Positions 1-9,466 are shown, numbered from the stretch's first letter. The stretch: 61,979 bases of DNA from an uncultured Gilliamella sp. (GCA_945271295.1 CALYPG010000013.1:1-61979), one strand, 5' to 3'. Translations and numbers: made by a program. The notes: generated by a model from the letters alone, not told the origin.

Positions 1-2
1 AG

Positions 3-110
3 ACGCTTTATAATATCGCCGAAAAATTAGTAAACGAGAAAGCTAAAACCAGGGGGTTTCGTAATATGTCTCTTGAACAATACTGCAACGCATATAATAA
101 GGCTATTTAA
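3..110 (+). CDS. 3' end of an unidentified gene (partial)
   Basis: An open frame runs in from the left edge and stops with TAA at 108-110, giving about 35 C-terminal residues that include RGFRNMSLEQYCNAYNKAI. I do not recognise the family. The stretch is charged and helical-looking, with no membrane segment or signature. It could be the end of a real gene or of a remnant; the upstream part lies outside the window. Confidence 0.4.
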   Translation, partial: TLYNIAEKLVNEKAKTRGFRNMSLEQYCNAYNKAI

Positions 111-444
111 GTTATTATAATTGATTGAAAAACATCTAAATTACAATATCAAAGCCAATATTGTTAACCATATAGACGTTAATTCAAATAGAAATTAGAA
201 ACCAATCATTACTTCACTAAACAATTGAAACTCAGTCAATATTAATTATTTTCCAATGAATTCTTAAATTTAAATATTTAGTACGAATTTTAATAAAATT
301 ATAGTGATAATAAAAAAAATAAAACAATAAAAGGAAAATTGCGATAATAAGGTGACCACTCAAATTGTCACCTTATTATAAAAGCAAAATTACCGAAAAT
401 TTGTTATAAAATTCATAAACTAATGTTATTAAAATCTAATGTTA
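111..444. other. AT-rich intergenic region
   Basis: About 330 bases with no credible reading frame, very AT-rich. The only structured element is the hairpin at 344-379, probably the terminator of the TonB receptor gene on the minus strand. Confidence 0.6.
344..379 (-). terminator. Hairpin terminator downstream of the TonB receptor
   Basis: A perfect 13-bp inverted repeat (344-356 with 367-379) encloses a 10-nt loop. Read on the minus strand, it lies about 65 bases after the receptor stop codon and is followed by a T-rich run. Confidence 0.6.
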
Positions 445-2427
445 TTAAAAATTAATTTCAGTACCAACAAAATAACGTCGCCCTTCAAGGGTTTTACCAA
501 AATCTTCGTTATTTACATCTTTGTCAAATAAATTGTAAATACCAGCATAAACTTTAGCTTGCTTATTAATCTTGTAAGAAGCACCTACATCCCAAAACGT
601 ATAGCCAGCATAAGTGACATATTTAGTCTTTTTGCCATCTCGTTTAGTCGCATTTTCTTGACCATAATATTCCACTTTGGTCCATAAATCCCAATTTTGG
701 TTTAACAAACAGTCCAGTTGAGTGTTAAATTTTTGCTTAGGGGTTCGGTTCAAGGCTTTACCTTTATGTTCACCACTTTTTTGCTCTGTTTTTGTCCAAG
801 CATAATTTGTCGTTAATAAGAAATTAGTAAATAATGGTGCTTTTAATGCAAGTTCAATACCTTTTAGATCTGCTTTATCAACATTTTCACGCGTTTGAAC
901 TAAATCATATTTTTTCTTAACACTAGCTACTTCACATTTTTTACTACCTGGGGCTCCTTGACAAATAGTTTGTGCCTGAATTTTATCTTTATATTTAGTA
1001 TAAAAAGCGGTAGCTGAGGCATCAATTCCATAATCATTAGTATAGCCAAGACCAATTTCAAAGTTATTTGATTTTTCAGGTTTTAAATTAGGATTCCCCA
1101 AAACTATACCATCATACTTCCATCCACCAGTACCTTGTCCCCAGTCTGATACCACTGACCGTAAATTTGGTGTAGCATAACCAGTTGAATAACCACCTTT
1201 TAGAGTAAAGTTATCATCGATATTCCATACACTATAAACTCTTGGATTCCAGTTACTACCATAATTCTCATCTTTGTTATAACGTAAACCCAAAGTTAAT
1301 GTCCAGTTTTCTAATATTCTCAACTCGTCTTCACTAAATAGCGCATAATTCCAGCGATCGATTTTGGTTATACCTTTTTCAAGTTTATTACCTTTATCAT
1401 GTAATTCTTGATAATTATATTTGCCACCAACTGTAAGCATATTAATGCTAAATGGAATGGTTACTCGGGTATCCACATCGGTATTTCTAATCTTCATTTT
1501 ACGGTCTGGATTGTTATTTTCCTCATAGGCAACAAAAGAGGTAGTAGATACATCGTTAAATAGCCCATTATGAGTTAATGCAAATGAATTACGATGATTA
1601 TCTCGTTCGTAGACTCCTTGTTTAACAGTACGAGTCTTATCTGGGCTTGCTTTACTGTTTTGTAAAGCTCGTCCAAAATCAAAATCAAATTTTTGTGTTT
1701 CAGTAGCATTTAGAGATAATTTACCATTTAAACTACGTAATTTTTGTGCAGCATGACCATTTAAAAACTCATCTTCATGGCGATTAGAATACTGACCATA
1801 AAGTTGAATACCAAGAATATCATCAATAATTGGGCCTAAAGTAGAAAAACTCGTAGTATAGGTATTTTTTTCATTAGAGCGATATGGCATAACCGATTCA
1901 ACCCGGATACCACTATGCCATTTATCTGTTACTTTTTTAGTAATAATATTAATTACCCCGCCCATCGCATCTGAACCATATAATGAGGACATAGGTCCCC
2001 TAACAACTTCAATACGTTCTATTGCGGTTAACGGTGGCAACCAGCCTTGTTCAAAACCTGAACCATCACTGTTTGGTCTTGTTTCACGAGTACTAACCTT
2101 TTTACCATCAATTAGTATCAATGTGTATTTAGCATCCATACCACGAATACTAATATCTGTCGAATCACCACCGCCAGTAATCGTTACACCTGGTATATCT
2201 TTTAATGCATCAGTCACATCCCGATAAGGTTTATTGTTAATTTCTTCTGGGGTAATCACTGAAATTGTAGCTGGAGCTTCTTTAATTTGTTGTGAAAATC
2301 CTGAAGCTGTTATCACCATGGTATCAATATCCGGATTAGATGCAGCCATCGCTGTTGTAGATAACGAAAGTAGAATGCTTGAATTAAGCACATATTTTGC
2401 TAATTTTAATTTTCTATTTTGTATCAT
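445..2427 (-). CDS. TonB-dependent outer-membrane receptor, catecholate siderophore type (CirA/FepA-like)
   Basis: A 660-residue outer-membrane transporter that would import an iron-siderophore complex using TonB energy. Residues 1-28 form a signal peptide (cleavage likely after AMA), followed by a TonB box around DTMVITAS (35-42). A plug domain carries the family motif SLYGSDAMGGVINII, and a long beta-barrel ends in a C-terminal Phe (EINF), as outer-membrane proteins usually do. The length is close to E. coli CirA (about 660). The start ATG is preceded by AAGG at a suitable distance. It is divergent from a FatB/CeuE-type siderophore-binding lipoprotein, with Fur-box-like sequence between them, so iron-regulated siderophore uptake is the likely role. 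The exact ligand (enterobactin, its breakdown products or another catecholate) cannot be read from sequence. Confidence 0.9.
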   Translation of the reverse strand: MIQNRKLKLAKYVLNSSILLSLSTTAMAASNPDIDTMVITASGFSQQIKEAPATISVITPEEINNKPYRDVTDALKDIPGVTITGGGDSTDISIRGMDAKYTLILIDGKKVSTRETRPNSDGSGFEQGWLPPLTAIERIEVVRGPMSSLYGSDAMGGVINIITKKVTDKWHSGIRVESVMPYRSNEKNTYTTSFSTLGPIIDDILGIQLYGQYSNRHEDEFLNGHAAQKLRSLNGKLSLNATETQKFDFDFGRALQNSKASPDKTRTVKQGVYERDNHRNSFALTHNGLFNDVSTTSFVAYEENNNPDRKMKIRNTDVDTRVTIPFSINMLTVGGKYNYQELHDKGNKLEKGITKIDRWNYALFSEDELRILENWTLTLGLRYNKDENYGSNWNPRVYSVWNIDDNFTLKGGYSTGYATPNLRSVVSDWGQGTGGWKYDGIVLGNPNLKPEKSNNFEIGLGYTNDYGIDASATAFYTKYKDKIQAQTICQGAPGSKKCEVASVKKKYDLVQTRENVDKADLKGIELALKAPLFTNFLLTTNYAWTKTEQKSGEHKGKALNRTPKQKFNTQLDCLLNQNWDLWTKVEYYGQENATKRDGKKTKYVTYAGYTFWDVGASYKINKQAKVYAGIYNLFDKDVNNEDFGKTLEGRRYFVGTEINF

Positions 2428-2494
2428 TTACTATAACCTTATTATTTATATTGATATTTATCAAATTAACGGGGCAAGCAACAGTACACCATAT

Positions 2495-2513
2495 GAGAAT
2501 AATTATCAATATC
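2495..2513. promoter_or_regulatory. Fur-box-like operator
   Basis: The 19-mer GAGAATAATTATCAATATC matches the Fur consensus (GATAATGATWATCATTATC) at about 16 positions. It lies between the divergent siderophore receptor and binding-protein genes, where an iron-responsive operator is expected. Confidence 0.65.
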
Positions 2514-2552
2514 TTTACTTGATATTATTTATTACTAGACAATTATTAATCA

Positions 2553-2571
2553 ATAAATAATAATTATTATC
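2553..2571. promoter_or_regulatory. Second, weaker Fur-like site
   Basis: On the minus strand this reads GATAATAATTATTATTTAT, about 14 of 19 matches to the Fur consensus. It sits just upstream of the binding-protein gene. The surrounding AT-richness makes a chance match possible. Confidence 0.35.
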
Positions 2572-2598
2572 ATTTAGTGCAGGGAGTAAGAAAACCGT

Positions 2599-3525
2599 AT
2601 GAATAAGCAGAAAAAATTATTACTAAGTAGCTTAGCGGCATTAATATTAGGTTTAACTGGATGTCAATCAACTAATACGATGACAGTAACCACAGAAAGT
2701 CAAACTGTTGTGGTACCTAAAGTGCCGAACAAAGTGGTAGTGATGAATTATGGTGCCTTAGATACGTTAGATGCCCTAGGTAAAGGTTCGATAGTTGTAG
2801 GTACCCCATTATCTGTTATTCCTTCATATTTGCAGCAATATAGCAAAGCTCATATTACCGATACAGGAAATATGAAAGAACCTAATATTGATGCCATAAA
2901 ACAAGCTAAACCTGATTTAATCATAATTGATGGGCGCCAAGCTAAAAGAACCGAAGAGCTATCTAAAATTGCGCCAGTACTTAATTTAAGTGTTGATACT
3001 AAAAATTATCTGGCTTCAACTAAAAATCATATCAATATATTGGCTAATATGACAGGAACAGATAAAGTTGCAACTGACTTGATTCAATCACTTGAAACAA
3101 AAATTAATAATACACAAGTTTTAGCTCAGGCTAGTAATAAAAAAGCGATTGTCGCAATTCACAATAATGGAAAAATGATCCTAATTAATACCAGTTCTAG
3201 TGCAGTACTTATTCATGAGGTATTAAAAGTCAAACGGGCTGTACCAGTAGTAGCAACAATAAATCCTGATCCAAAAGTAAGACCTAAACCAGTATTTATT
3301 GATAGTCAATTTATCAATAAACTCAAGCCTGATATTATTTATATTGTGGATCGCAGTAAAGCCATTGGTCAACAAGCCATGGTAACGAATTATTTTGATC
3401 AAAAACTATTAAAGAAAAATAAAACACATATAGTTTATTTAACACCAGATCTTTGGTATTTATCTGGAGGTGGTGCGGAAAGCTTAGATCGTCAAATCGA
3501 TGAAGTTATTAATTCATTAAAATAA
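2599..3525 (+). CDS. Periplasmic siderophore-binding lipoprotein (FatB/CeuE family)
   Basis: A 308-residue solute-binding protein of the helical-backbone (FecB/FatB/CeuE) type. It would hand an iron-siderophore from the periplasm to an inner-membrane ABC permease. The N-terminus is a lipoprotein signal ending in the lipobox LTGC, with Cys22 as the lipid anchor. The mature part starts near VPKVPNKVVVMNYGALDTLDALG, typical of this family. The TonB receptor is divergent from it across Fur-like sites. No permease or ATPase follows: a terminator lies directly downstream, so those subunits must be encoded elsewhere. An AGGGAG ribosome binding site lies upstream, somewhat far from the start. Confidence 0.87.
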   Translation: MNKQKKLLLSSLAALILGLTGCQSTNTMTVTTESQTVVVPKVPNKVVVMNYGALDTLDALGKGSIVVGTPLSVIPSYLQQYSKAHITDTGNMKEPNIDAIKQAKPDLIIIDGRQAKRTEELSKIAPVLNLSVDTKNYLASTKNHINILANMTGTDKVATDLIQSLETKINNTQVLAQASNKKAIVAIHNNGKMILINTSSSAVLIHEVLKVKRAVPVVATINPDPKVRPKPVFIDSQFINKLKPDIIYIVDRSKAIGQQAMVTNYFDQKLLKKNKTHIVYLTPDLWYLSGGGAESLDRQIDEVINSLK

Positions 3526-3565
3526 TGTAATTGTAATAACCATTAAGTTTAATTTATTATTTTTG

Positions 3566-3595
3566 AGCCCTATTAATTAATAAGGGCTTTTTATT
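3566..3595 (+). terminator. Rho-independent terminator
   Basis: The stem AGCCCT (3566-3571) pairs with AGGGCT (3583-3588) and is followed by TTTTTATTTT. It ends the binding-protein transcript. Confidence 0.75.
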
Positions 3596-3621
3596 TTCAA
3601 TCAAATTTAAAACTATAAATT

Positions 3622-4698
3622 TTATTTATTCTCAGCAAGATATTCTAATGCTTCCTCTTCACCTTGTTCTGCGGCAAGTTTATACCAATAATTTGCCTGT
3701 TGGATATTTTTATCGACGCCTTCACCATTGAGATATAAATACCCTAACCAAGCTTGGGCTTTGGCATCACCTTGCTGAGCTGATTGATTAAAGCCATTAA
3801 AAGCTTGGATAAAGTCTTCAAAACAATAATAGTAAACTTCAGCTAAATATAATTGCCCCTTTTTATCACCTTGCTCTGCTGCCAGTTTTGCCCAATATAA
3901 TGCTTGATCGGCGTTTTCTTCAATTCCATAACCTATCATATAGCAATGAGATAAAAAACATTGGGCTAACGAATGTCCATTTTTAGCTGACTTCTTTGCC
4001 CACATAATAGCTAATTCCATATTAACATCAAGACCACCGAGTCCATTTCGGTAAAAATCAATTCCTAAGAAAAACTGTGCATAAGCATTATTTTGCTGAG
4101 CCGCTCGTTCAAACCAATGAATAGCTTTGGTTAAGTCAACTTCTAACAAATCAGTTCCATTCCAATATGACAAAGCAAGATCTAATTGAGCATCAACATT
4201 ACCCCTTTCTGCACTTACCTCTGTCCAGTAGAGTGATTTTCGGCTATTTTTTTCAACACCATAACCTTCTTCATAAAAGCACGCCATTTTATATTGAAAA
4301 TAGCTATTGCCTTGTTCAGCCAGCTTCAAACACCAGTAAACAGACTCAATAATTTGATTTTTACAACGATAAAGTTCGACTAAATTCATTTGTGCAGTGT
4401 CATTACCTTGTTCAGCGGCCTTTTTATACCAAAAAATAGCGTGGTCATCATTTTTTGCTATTTCAGTATTTCCATCGAAGTAGATATGACCTAATTGGAG
4501 CTGAGAATAAACATTGCCCTTTTTAGCTGCTTTTAAATAAAATTTGAATGCCAACTGATGGGCATTTTGTTTAGTATAATTATCTGCTATTTCGTTCAGT
4601 GCTTTTACTTTGTTTTTTTTTCGCTGGGCAAATTGTCTAGTCAATTCAACAGATATTTGTTTATATATGGATTGGATTAGGTAAGTAACACGTCTCAT
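3622..4698 (-). CDS. Sel1-repeat (TPR-like) protein, divergent member
   Basis: A 358-residue protein built of about eight degenerate Sel1-like repeats from residue ~65 to the end, each with the pattern A.xQ..LG..Y..G.G......A..W...AAEQG. It forms an alpha-helical solenoid expected to bind other proteins. Unlike the three secreted Sel1 proteins near 40-46 kb it has no signal peptide; its N-terminus is basic (RKKNKVK near residue 26), so a cytoplasmic location is likely. Its repeats are much more diverged from one another than those of the cluster, so it is an older, stable member. The partner and pathway are unknown. Confidence 0.82.
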   Translation of the reverse strand: MRRVTYLIQSIYKQISVELTRQFAQRKKNKVKALNEIADNYTKQNAHQLAFKFYLKAAKKGNVYSQLQLGHIYFDGNTEIAKNDDHAIFWYKKAAEQGNDTAQMNLVELYRCKNQIIESVYWCLKLAEQGNSYFQYKMACFYEEGYGVEKNSRKSLYWTEVSAERGNVDAQLDLALSYWNGTDLLEVDLTKAIHWFERAAQQNNAYAQFFLGIDFYRNGLGGLDVNMELAIMWAKKSAKNGHSLAQCFLSHCYMIGYGIEENADQALYWAKLAAEQGDKKGQLYLAEVYYYCFEDFIQAFNGFNQSAQQGDAKAQAWLGYLYLNGEGVDKNIQQANYWYKLAAEQGEEEALEYLAENK

Positions 4699-4888
4699 AA
4701 TAAATAAAAAATAACTTATGTGAGTAAAATTATATCATTATATTTTTTAGAATTAAGAAATTTAAAATCTATATCTCAACCTCTTTTAAATATGATAAAA
4801 TGCTCACCTGAAGTAATCCTTAACAAATTAAAATTAATTGATTTCTCAAACTATACCTCTTTTACTATAAAACACTATTATAAATAAT

Positions 4889-6211
4889 ATGAATATATCA
4901 TCCCCAACAATTGGATTTGTGAGCCTTGGTTGTCCTAAAAATTTAGTTGACTCTGAACGAATTTTAACTGAGCTGCGTACTCAAGGTTATCAAGTAGTAT
5001 CAAATTATGATAATGCTGATCTTGTAATTGTTAATACTTGTGGTTTTATTGACAGTGCTGTACAAGAATCGCTTGAGGCTATTGGTGAAGCATTAAACGA
5101 AAATGGCAAGGTAATTGTGACCGGTTGCCTTGGTGCTAAAGAAGATCAAATTCGTAATGTACATCCCAAAGTACTTGAAATTTCAGGACCCCATAGCTAC
5201 GAAACTGTACTTACCCACGTTAATAAATATGCACCAAAACCAGCTTATAACCCTTATACCAGTTTAGTGCCTGAGCAAGGGGTAAAATTAACACCTAAAC
5301 ATTATGCTTATTTAAAAATATCGGAAGGTTGCAATCATCGCTGTACATTTTGTATTATACCCTCTTTACGAGGTGACATGAGTAGCCGCCCTATCGGTAA
5401 TGTGCTTGATGAAGCTAAACGCTTAGCTGATAGCGGAGTAAAAGAGTTATTAGTTATTGCACAAGACACCTCTGCCTATGGCATAGATATTAAAAATCGC
5501 ACTAATTTTTGGAATGGTATACCTTTAAAAACTAATATCCAGACACTTTGTGAACAATTAGCGACTTTAGGTATTTGGGTTAGGCTACACTATATGTATC
5601 CTTATCCTAGTGTGGATGACTTGATACCATTAATGGCGGAAGGAAAAATCCTGCCTTATTTAGATGTGCCATTACAACATGCAAGCCCAGCGGTTTTAAA
5701 ATCAATGAAACGACCTGGTACCATTGAACGGACGCTCGAACGAATTCACAAATGGCGTGAAATTTGTCCAAATATCACCTTACGTTCAACCTTTATTGTA
5801 GGTTATCCTGGTGAATCGGAACACGATTTTGAAATATTACTCGATTTTTTATCACAAGCACAATTAGATCGTGTTGGCTGTTTTCCATATAGTCCGGTTG
5901 AAGGTGCAGCAGCAAATCAACTTGCTAACCAAATTCCTGAGAAGATCAAACAACAACGTTTTGATCGTTTTATGCAATTACAACAAACTATTTCAACCCA
6001 AAAATTACAAGCAAAAATCGGTAAAACCTTATCTGTCATTATTGATGAAGTTGATGAAGAAGGTGCCATTGGTCGTAGTATGGCCGATGCACCAGAAATA
6101 GACGGTGTAGTTTATCTAAATGGGGAAAAAGAAGTTAAAGTTGGTGATATTGTGCAAGTAAATATCGAACATTCCGATGAATATGATTTATGGGGAACTG
6201 TTAAACAGTAA
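4889..6211 (+). CDS. rimO: Ribosomal protein S12 methylthiotransferase RimO
   Basis: A radical-SAM enzyme that methylthiolates the conserved aspartate of ribosomal protein S12. At 440 residues it matches the E. coli length. The N-terminal UPF0004 domain carries the three auxiliary-cluster cysteines C15, C51 and C80. The radical SAM core carries CNHRCTFC (C148, C152, C155). The C-terminal ~65 residues form a TRAM domain. The start [12 protein letters not shown] is characteristic of RimO rather than MiaB. The ribosome binding site is weak. The mdtK-like gene begins almost immediately after the stop. Confidence 0.96.
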   Translation: MNISSPTIGFVSLGCPKNLVDSERILTELRTQGYQVVSNYDNADLVIVNTCGFIDSAVQESLEAIGEALNENGKVIVTGCLGAKEDQIRNVHPKVLEISGPHSYETVLTHVNKYAPKPAYNPYTSLVPEQGVKLTPKHYAYLKISEGCNHRCTFCIIPSLRGDMSSRPIGNVLDEAKRLADSGVKELLVIAQDTSAYGIDIKNRTNFWNGIPLKTNIQTLCEQLATLGIWVRLHYMYPYPSVDDLIPLMAEGKILPYLDVPLQHASPAVLKSMKRPGTIERTLERIHKWREICPNITLRSTFIVGYPGESEHDFEILLDFLSQAQLDRVGCFPYSPVEGAAANQLANQIPEKIKQQRFDRFMQLQQTISTQKLQAKIGKTLSVIIDEVDEEGAIGRSMADAPEIDGVVYLNGEKEVKVGDIVQVNIEHSDEYDLWGTVKQ

Positions 6212-6221
6212 TTACACACCA

Positions 6222-7610
6222 ATGAAATTACATTATCAACGAGAAGTTAAAAATATTATCAAGTTAGCTGTTCCTGTGATTCTTGCGCAAATATCACAAA
6301 CAGCTATTACCTTTGTTGACACTATAATGGCAGGGCACTATAGTGCCACAGCTTTGTCTGGAGTTGCAATTGCCGTATCTATTTGGTTACCGACTATTTT
6401 ATTTGGTCAAGGCCTACTTAGTGTATTAACCCCAATTATTTCCAATTTAAATGGCGCAGCAAAACGAGATCAAATCGCTGATCACACACGCCAAGGAATG
6501 GTAATTGCCACTATATTATCTATTATTATGATAATATTTTTATATCATGCTGATGTTTTGATTAATTTAAGAAGTACTGCTGAGCATCCAATAGATTCGG
6601 AAATGGTAGAGGTGGCAGTAAACTTCTTACGAGCCATTATGTGGGGAGCGCCCGGATTTTTGTACTTTTTAGTCTACCGTAATCAATGTGAGGGTCTATC
6701 AAATACTAAACCAGCTATGGTGATCATGTTTATTGCTTTATTGGCTAATATTCCAATTAATTATGTTTTGATTTATGGAAAATTAGGATTACCAGCCTTT
6801 GGTGGAGTAGGTTGTGGTATTACCGCAGCTATCATTTTTTGGTTAATGTTTGCTTTGATCAAAATATTTACACTAACTACACGCACTCAAAGTGATATTC
6901 GCCAAACGCCAATCACACAAATCATAAATGTTGTTGTGATTAAACGAATTTTTGTACTCGGCACGCCTCTAGCTCTGGCTTATTTTTTTGAAATCAGTTT
7001 ATTTGCAGTTGTGGCTTTGCTAATTGCGCCTCTAGGTCAAACAACAGTAGCAGCTCATCAAATAATTTTTACCATCAGTAGTATGGCTTTTGCTATTCCA
7101 CTATCACTTGGTGTTGCAACTAGTATTCGAGTTGGTTATTTACTTGGTAACAATAAACCTATTCTTGCCAAACAAACTGCTTATGTTAGTTTAGCCATTT
7201 CATTAACTGCAGCAATTATTGTGGCATTACTGTTACTTTTATTTAAATCTTTCATTCTTATGCTTTTCACAACTGAGGATAGTGTTACGGTAATTGGTCT
7301 GCAATTAATTATTTTATTGGCTATTTATCAAGTTTCTGACTATATACAAGTTGTAGCTAGTAATGTGCTTCGTGGTTATAAAGATACCAAAAGTATTTTA
7401 TATATTACTCTGATTTCTTATTGGGTATTTGGTTTACCTGTTGGTTATATTCTAGGATTAACCAATATTGTTATCGAACCTTTAGGTGTAGCTGGATTCT
7501 GGATTGGTTTTATTTCTGGTCTTTCAATTGCTGCACTATTACTAATTAGTCGGATGATATATATACAAAGACAACCAATTAAAACAATTTTAAAACGCGC
7601 ATCAAGTTAA
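6222..7610 (+). CDS. mdtK: Multidrug/sodium antiporter, MATE family (MdtK/NorM-like)
   Basis: An inner-membrane efflux pump of about 462 residues with twelve predicted hydrophobic segments, exchanging cations for drugs. The start region (MKLHYQREVKNIIKLAVPV) and FVDTIMAGHYSATALSGVA align closely with E. coli MdtK. I chose the ATG at 6222 because it matches the family start. An upstream in-frame ATG at 6177 would overlap rimO and add 15 atypical residues. Neither has a strong ribosome binding site, so the start is uncertain. The 10-base gap to rimO suggests co-transcription. Confidence 0.88.
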   Translation: MKLHYQREVKNIIKLAVPVILAQISQTAITFVDTIMAGHYSATALSGVAIAVSIWLPTILFGQGLLSVLTPIISNLNGAAKRDQIADHTRQGMVIATILSIIMIIFLYHADVLINLRSTAEHPIDSEMVEVAVNFLRAIMWGAPGFLYFLVYRNQCEGLSNTKPAMVIMFIALLANIPINYVLIYGKLGLPAFGGVGCGITAAIIFWLMFALIKIFTLTTRTQSDIRQTPITQIINVVVIKRIFVLGTPLALAYFFEISLFAVVALLIAPLGQTTVAAHQIIFTISSMAFAIPLSLGVATSIRVGYLLGNNKPILAKQTAYVSLAISLTAAIIVALLLLLFKSFILMLFTTEDSVTVIGLQLIILLAIYQVSDYIQVVASNVLRGYKDTKSILYITLISYWVFGLPVGYILGLTNIVIEPLGVAGFWIGFISGLSIAALLLISRMIYIQRQPIKTILKRASS

Positions 7611-7625
7611 AGTAACAGTAGTATT

Positions 7626-7664
7626 TTGTAAAGAAGTTTCAGGTTAACCATACGTTTAAGTATA
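7626..7664 (+). repeat. Dispersed ~37-bp repeat, copy A (probable IS30-type terminal repeat)
   Basis: Begins TGTAAAGAAGTTTCAGG and continues through CATACGTTT to AGTATA. It abuts and overlaps the 3' end of the transposase remnant at 7656-7919, as a terminal inverted repeat would. Three other copies occur at 22543, 31301 and 38286. Confidence 0.65.
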
Positions 7665-7919
7665 AGATAGGATTGCAGGTTCAAAAGCCAAGTGTGAATC
7701 GAGCTGGTAAATAAGGCGTTTTATACTTAAGCGTTTGCTTGAAGGATGATTTAGCCGGTGTTCAACCGCTATAATATCTTCATCACTGATGCTATCAAAT
7801 ACCATTCTCTTTGGAAAGTATTGTCTGATTAATCCATTTAAATTCTCATTACTTCCTTGCCAATTAACTATACGTATAGGCATAATAGCGTTAGATATTT
7901 TCATAAAAATATCTAACAC
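7656..7919 (-). pseudogene. IS30-family transposase, C-terminal remnant
   Basis: About 85 residues include WQGSNENLNGLIRQYFPKRM, the signature around the last catalytic Glu of IS30-family DDE transposases. The HTH and first catalytic Asp regions are missing, and no ATG or ribosome binding site starts the frame. Just upstream of the recognisable part the sequence is a hairpin unrelated to transposase. The stop codon falls inside repeat copy A, consistent with the right end of the original element. It is non-functional. Confidence 0.75.
7890..7917 (-). terminator. Perfect 12-bp hairpin after the MFS gene
   Basis: GTTAGATATTTT pairs perfectly with AAAATATCTAAC around a CATA loop. It lies about 90 bases after the stop of the minus-strand transporter gene and directly adjoins the IS30 remnant. 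It may be that gene's transcription terminator, although no T-run follows now. IS30 elements are known to favour palindromic targets. Confidence 0.45.
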
Positions 7920-8007
7920 TTTGTCGTCATGATCATTTTCTATTATAAGTTAAATTAATTTTCATTCACCAATATAATAACTAAACTCGTCATTTTTAGA
8001 ATATCAA

Positions 8008-9339
8008 TTATTTTTCAGCAGCATCTTTAGGATCTTCTAAATTACGATCAGCTACCTCAGGCATAATAATTGCTGATATTAAACCGATTCCTGAATAGAA
8101 AATAATCATTGCCACAATAGGCCACCAAGAATCAGCAAGTTTACAGAAAATCCCTGCAAATAAAGGGCCTAATCCTACTGCTAATAATCCCCCTATTTCA
8201 TTTGCTACAGCCATAGAAGCAAATCGACTTCGCGACCCAAACATTTCAGCCATGGTTATTGCCTCTATAGCCGCTTGTCCTAATACTGCTATATTATGGA
8301 TAATAATTAAACATAACATAATAGTCGTTGGTTGATAACTTTTATCTAAAATAATGGATAACATTGGGTAGGCAAGAATAATTGAAGCAATATTTAATAA
8401 AATATAAATAACTTTGCGTCCAAATTTATCTGACAGCCAACCTGACAATGGGATAATCAAAAATCCGATAAATGAACTAATAAGCATCGCATCTGTTGGA
8501 ATCGCTTTACTAAATAATAAGGTCTGAACCATATAACCAGCTAAAAAAGTCTGAATTAATCCAGAATTTCCTGCTTGACCAAACCTTAATCCTGTGGCTA
8601 ACCAAAACGATTTACCACTGAATATTTCAAAATATGATTTATTTTCAACTACCTCTTTGCCTTCATTAATACCTGCAAATACAGGGCTTTCTTTTAAATT
8701 TAAACGTAACCAAATAGCAAATAACATCACTACTGCACTTGCTAAAAATGGAATTCTCCAGCCCCAAGCTAATAATTGTTGATTATCAAAAACAAAAAAC
8801 ATAATAGCCCAAATAGCTGTTGCCGATAGTGTGCCACAATTGGTTCCCATCGCCACTAATGAAGCGATAATACCTTTTCGCCCTTTTGGAGCATATTCTG
8901 CCAGCATCGTTCTGGCACCTGAAATCTCAGCACCTGCACCTATCCCTTGAACTATTCTTAATAAAACTAGTAATAAAGGTGCTAAGATACCTACTTGCGC
9001 ATAAGTTGGTAAAACACCAATTAGTGTGGTACAAAGTCCCATTAAAGTAATAGTGATAAAAAGTATTTTTTTTCTGCCTATTTTATCGCCCATGCGACCA
9101 AACAGAAATGCACCAACGATTCGTGCTACATAACCTGCACCATAAGTCCCCATAGCGAGGATTAATGCCATTGCTGCTGATTGTTCAGGGAAGAAAACTT
9201 GATGAAATACTAAAGCTGCACCAAGTGAATATAGTTGAAAATCCATAAATTCTAAAGCGGTACCTAGCCATCCTGACATAGCTGCCCTGACTAAATCCGC
9301 AGTGTTCCTTTCCGTATTTAGCATTATTGATCTGTTCAT
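8008..9339 (-). CDS. MFS transporter, metabolite:H+ symporter (MHS) family
   Basis: A 443-residue inner-membrane permease with twelve hydrophobic segments. The MFS loop 2-3 motif appears as GRMGDKIGRKK, and a second version, WLSDKFGRK, lies at the start of the C-terminal half. ESPVF in the central loop is typical of the KgtP/ProP/ShiA-like MHS group. AAGG precedes the ATG. It lies downstream of the RspA/ManD-like dehydratase and the GntR regulator on the same strand, so it probably imports the sugar acid degraded by this locus, replacing the GntP-type IdnT of E. coli. The substrate is inferred from context only. Confidence 0.85.
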   Translation of the reverse strand: MNRSIMLNTERNTADLVRAAMSGWLGTALEFMDFQLYSLGAALVFHQVFFPEQSAAMALILAMGTYGAGYVARIVGAFLFGRMGDKIGRKKILFITITLMGLCTTLIGVLPTYAQVGILAPLLLVLLRIVQGIGAGAEISGARTMLAEYAPKGRKGIIASLVAMGTNCGTLSATAIWAIMFFVFDNQQLLAWGWRIPFLASAVVMLFAIWLRLNLKESPVFAGINEGKEVVENKSYFEIFSGKSFWLATGLRFGQAGNSGLIQTFLAGYMVQTLLFSKAIPTDAMLISSFIGFLIIPLSGWLSDKFGRKVIYILLNIASIILAYPMLSIILDKSYQPTTIMLCLIIIHNIAVLGQAAIEAITMAEMFGSRSRFASMAVANEIGGLLAVGLGPLFAGIFCKLADSWWPIVAMIIFYSGIGLISAIIMPEVADRNLEDPKDAAEK

Positions 9340-9381
9340 ACTGTGTTACCTTTCGTTATGGTATTTTTGGATATCTTTTAC

Positions 9382-9461
9382 AAGGATTAACTGTATTTTT
9401 CAGCAATTGTTTGTCGTCAATATTCACAAACATCCAATTAGCAAAAAATGTGTTAATCCTT
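9382..9461 (-). other. Intercistronic long-range inverted repeat
   Basis: AAGGATTAAC (9382-9391) and GTTAATCCTT (9452-9461) are perfect 10-bp complements 60 bases apart, in the gap between the dehydratase and transporter genes. A stem here could protect or process the transcript; this is inference only. Confidence 0.3.
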
Positions 9462-9466
9462 ATTAA

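Noticed and set aside
2234-2560. Open frame on the plus strand overlapping the TonB receptor start
   Set aside because: It is antisense to a clear gene and crosses the Fur-site region; no family resemblance.
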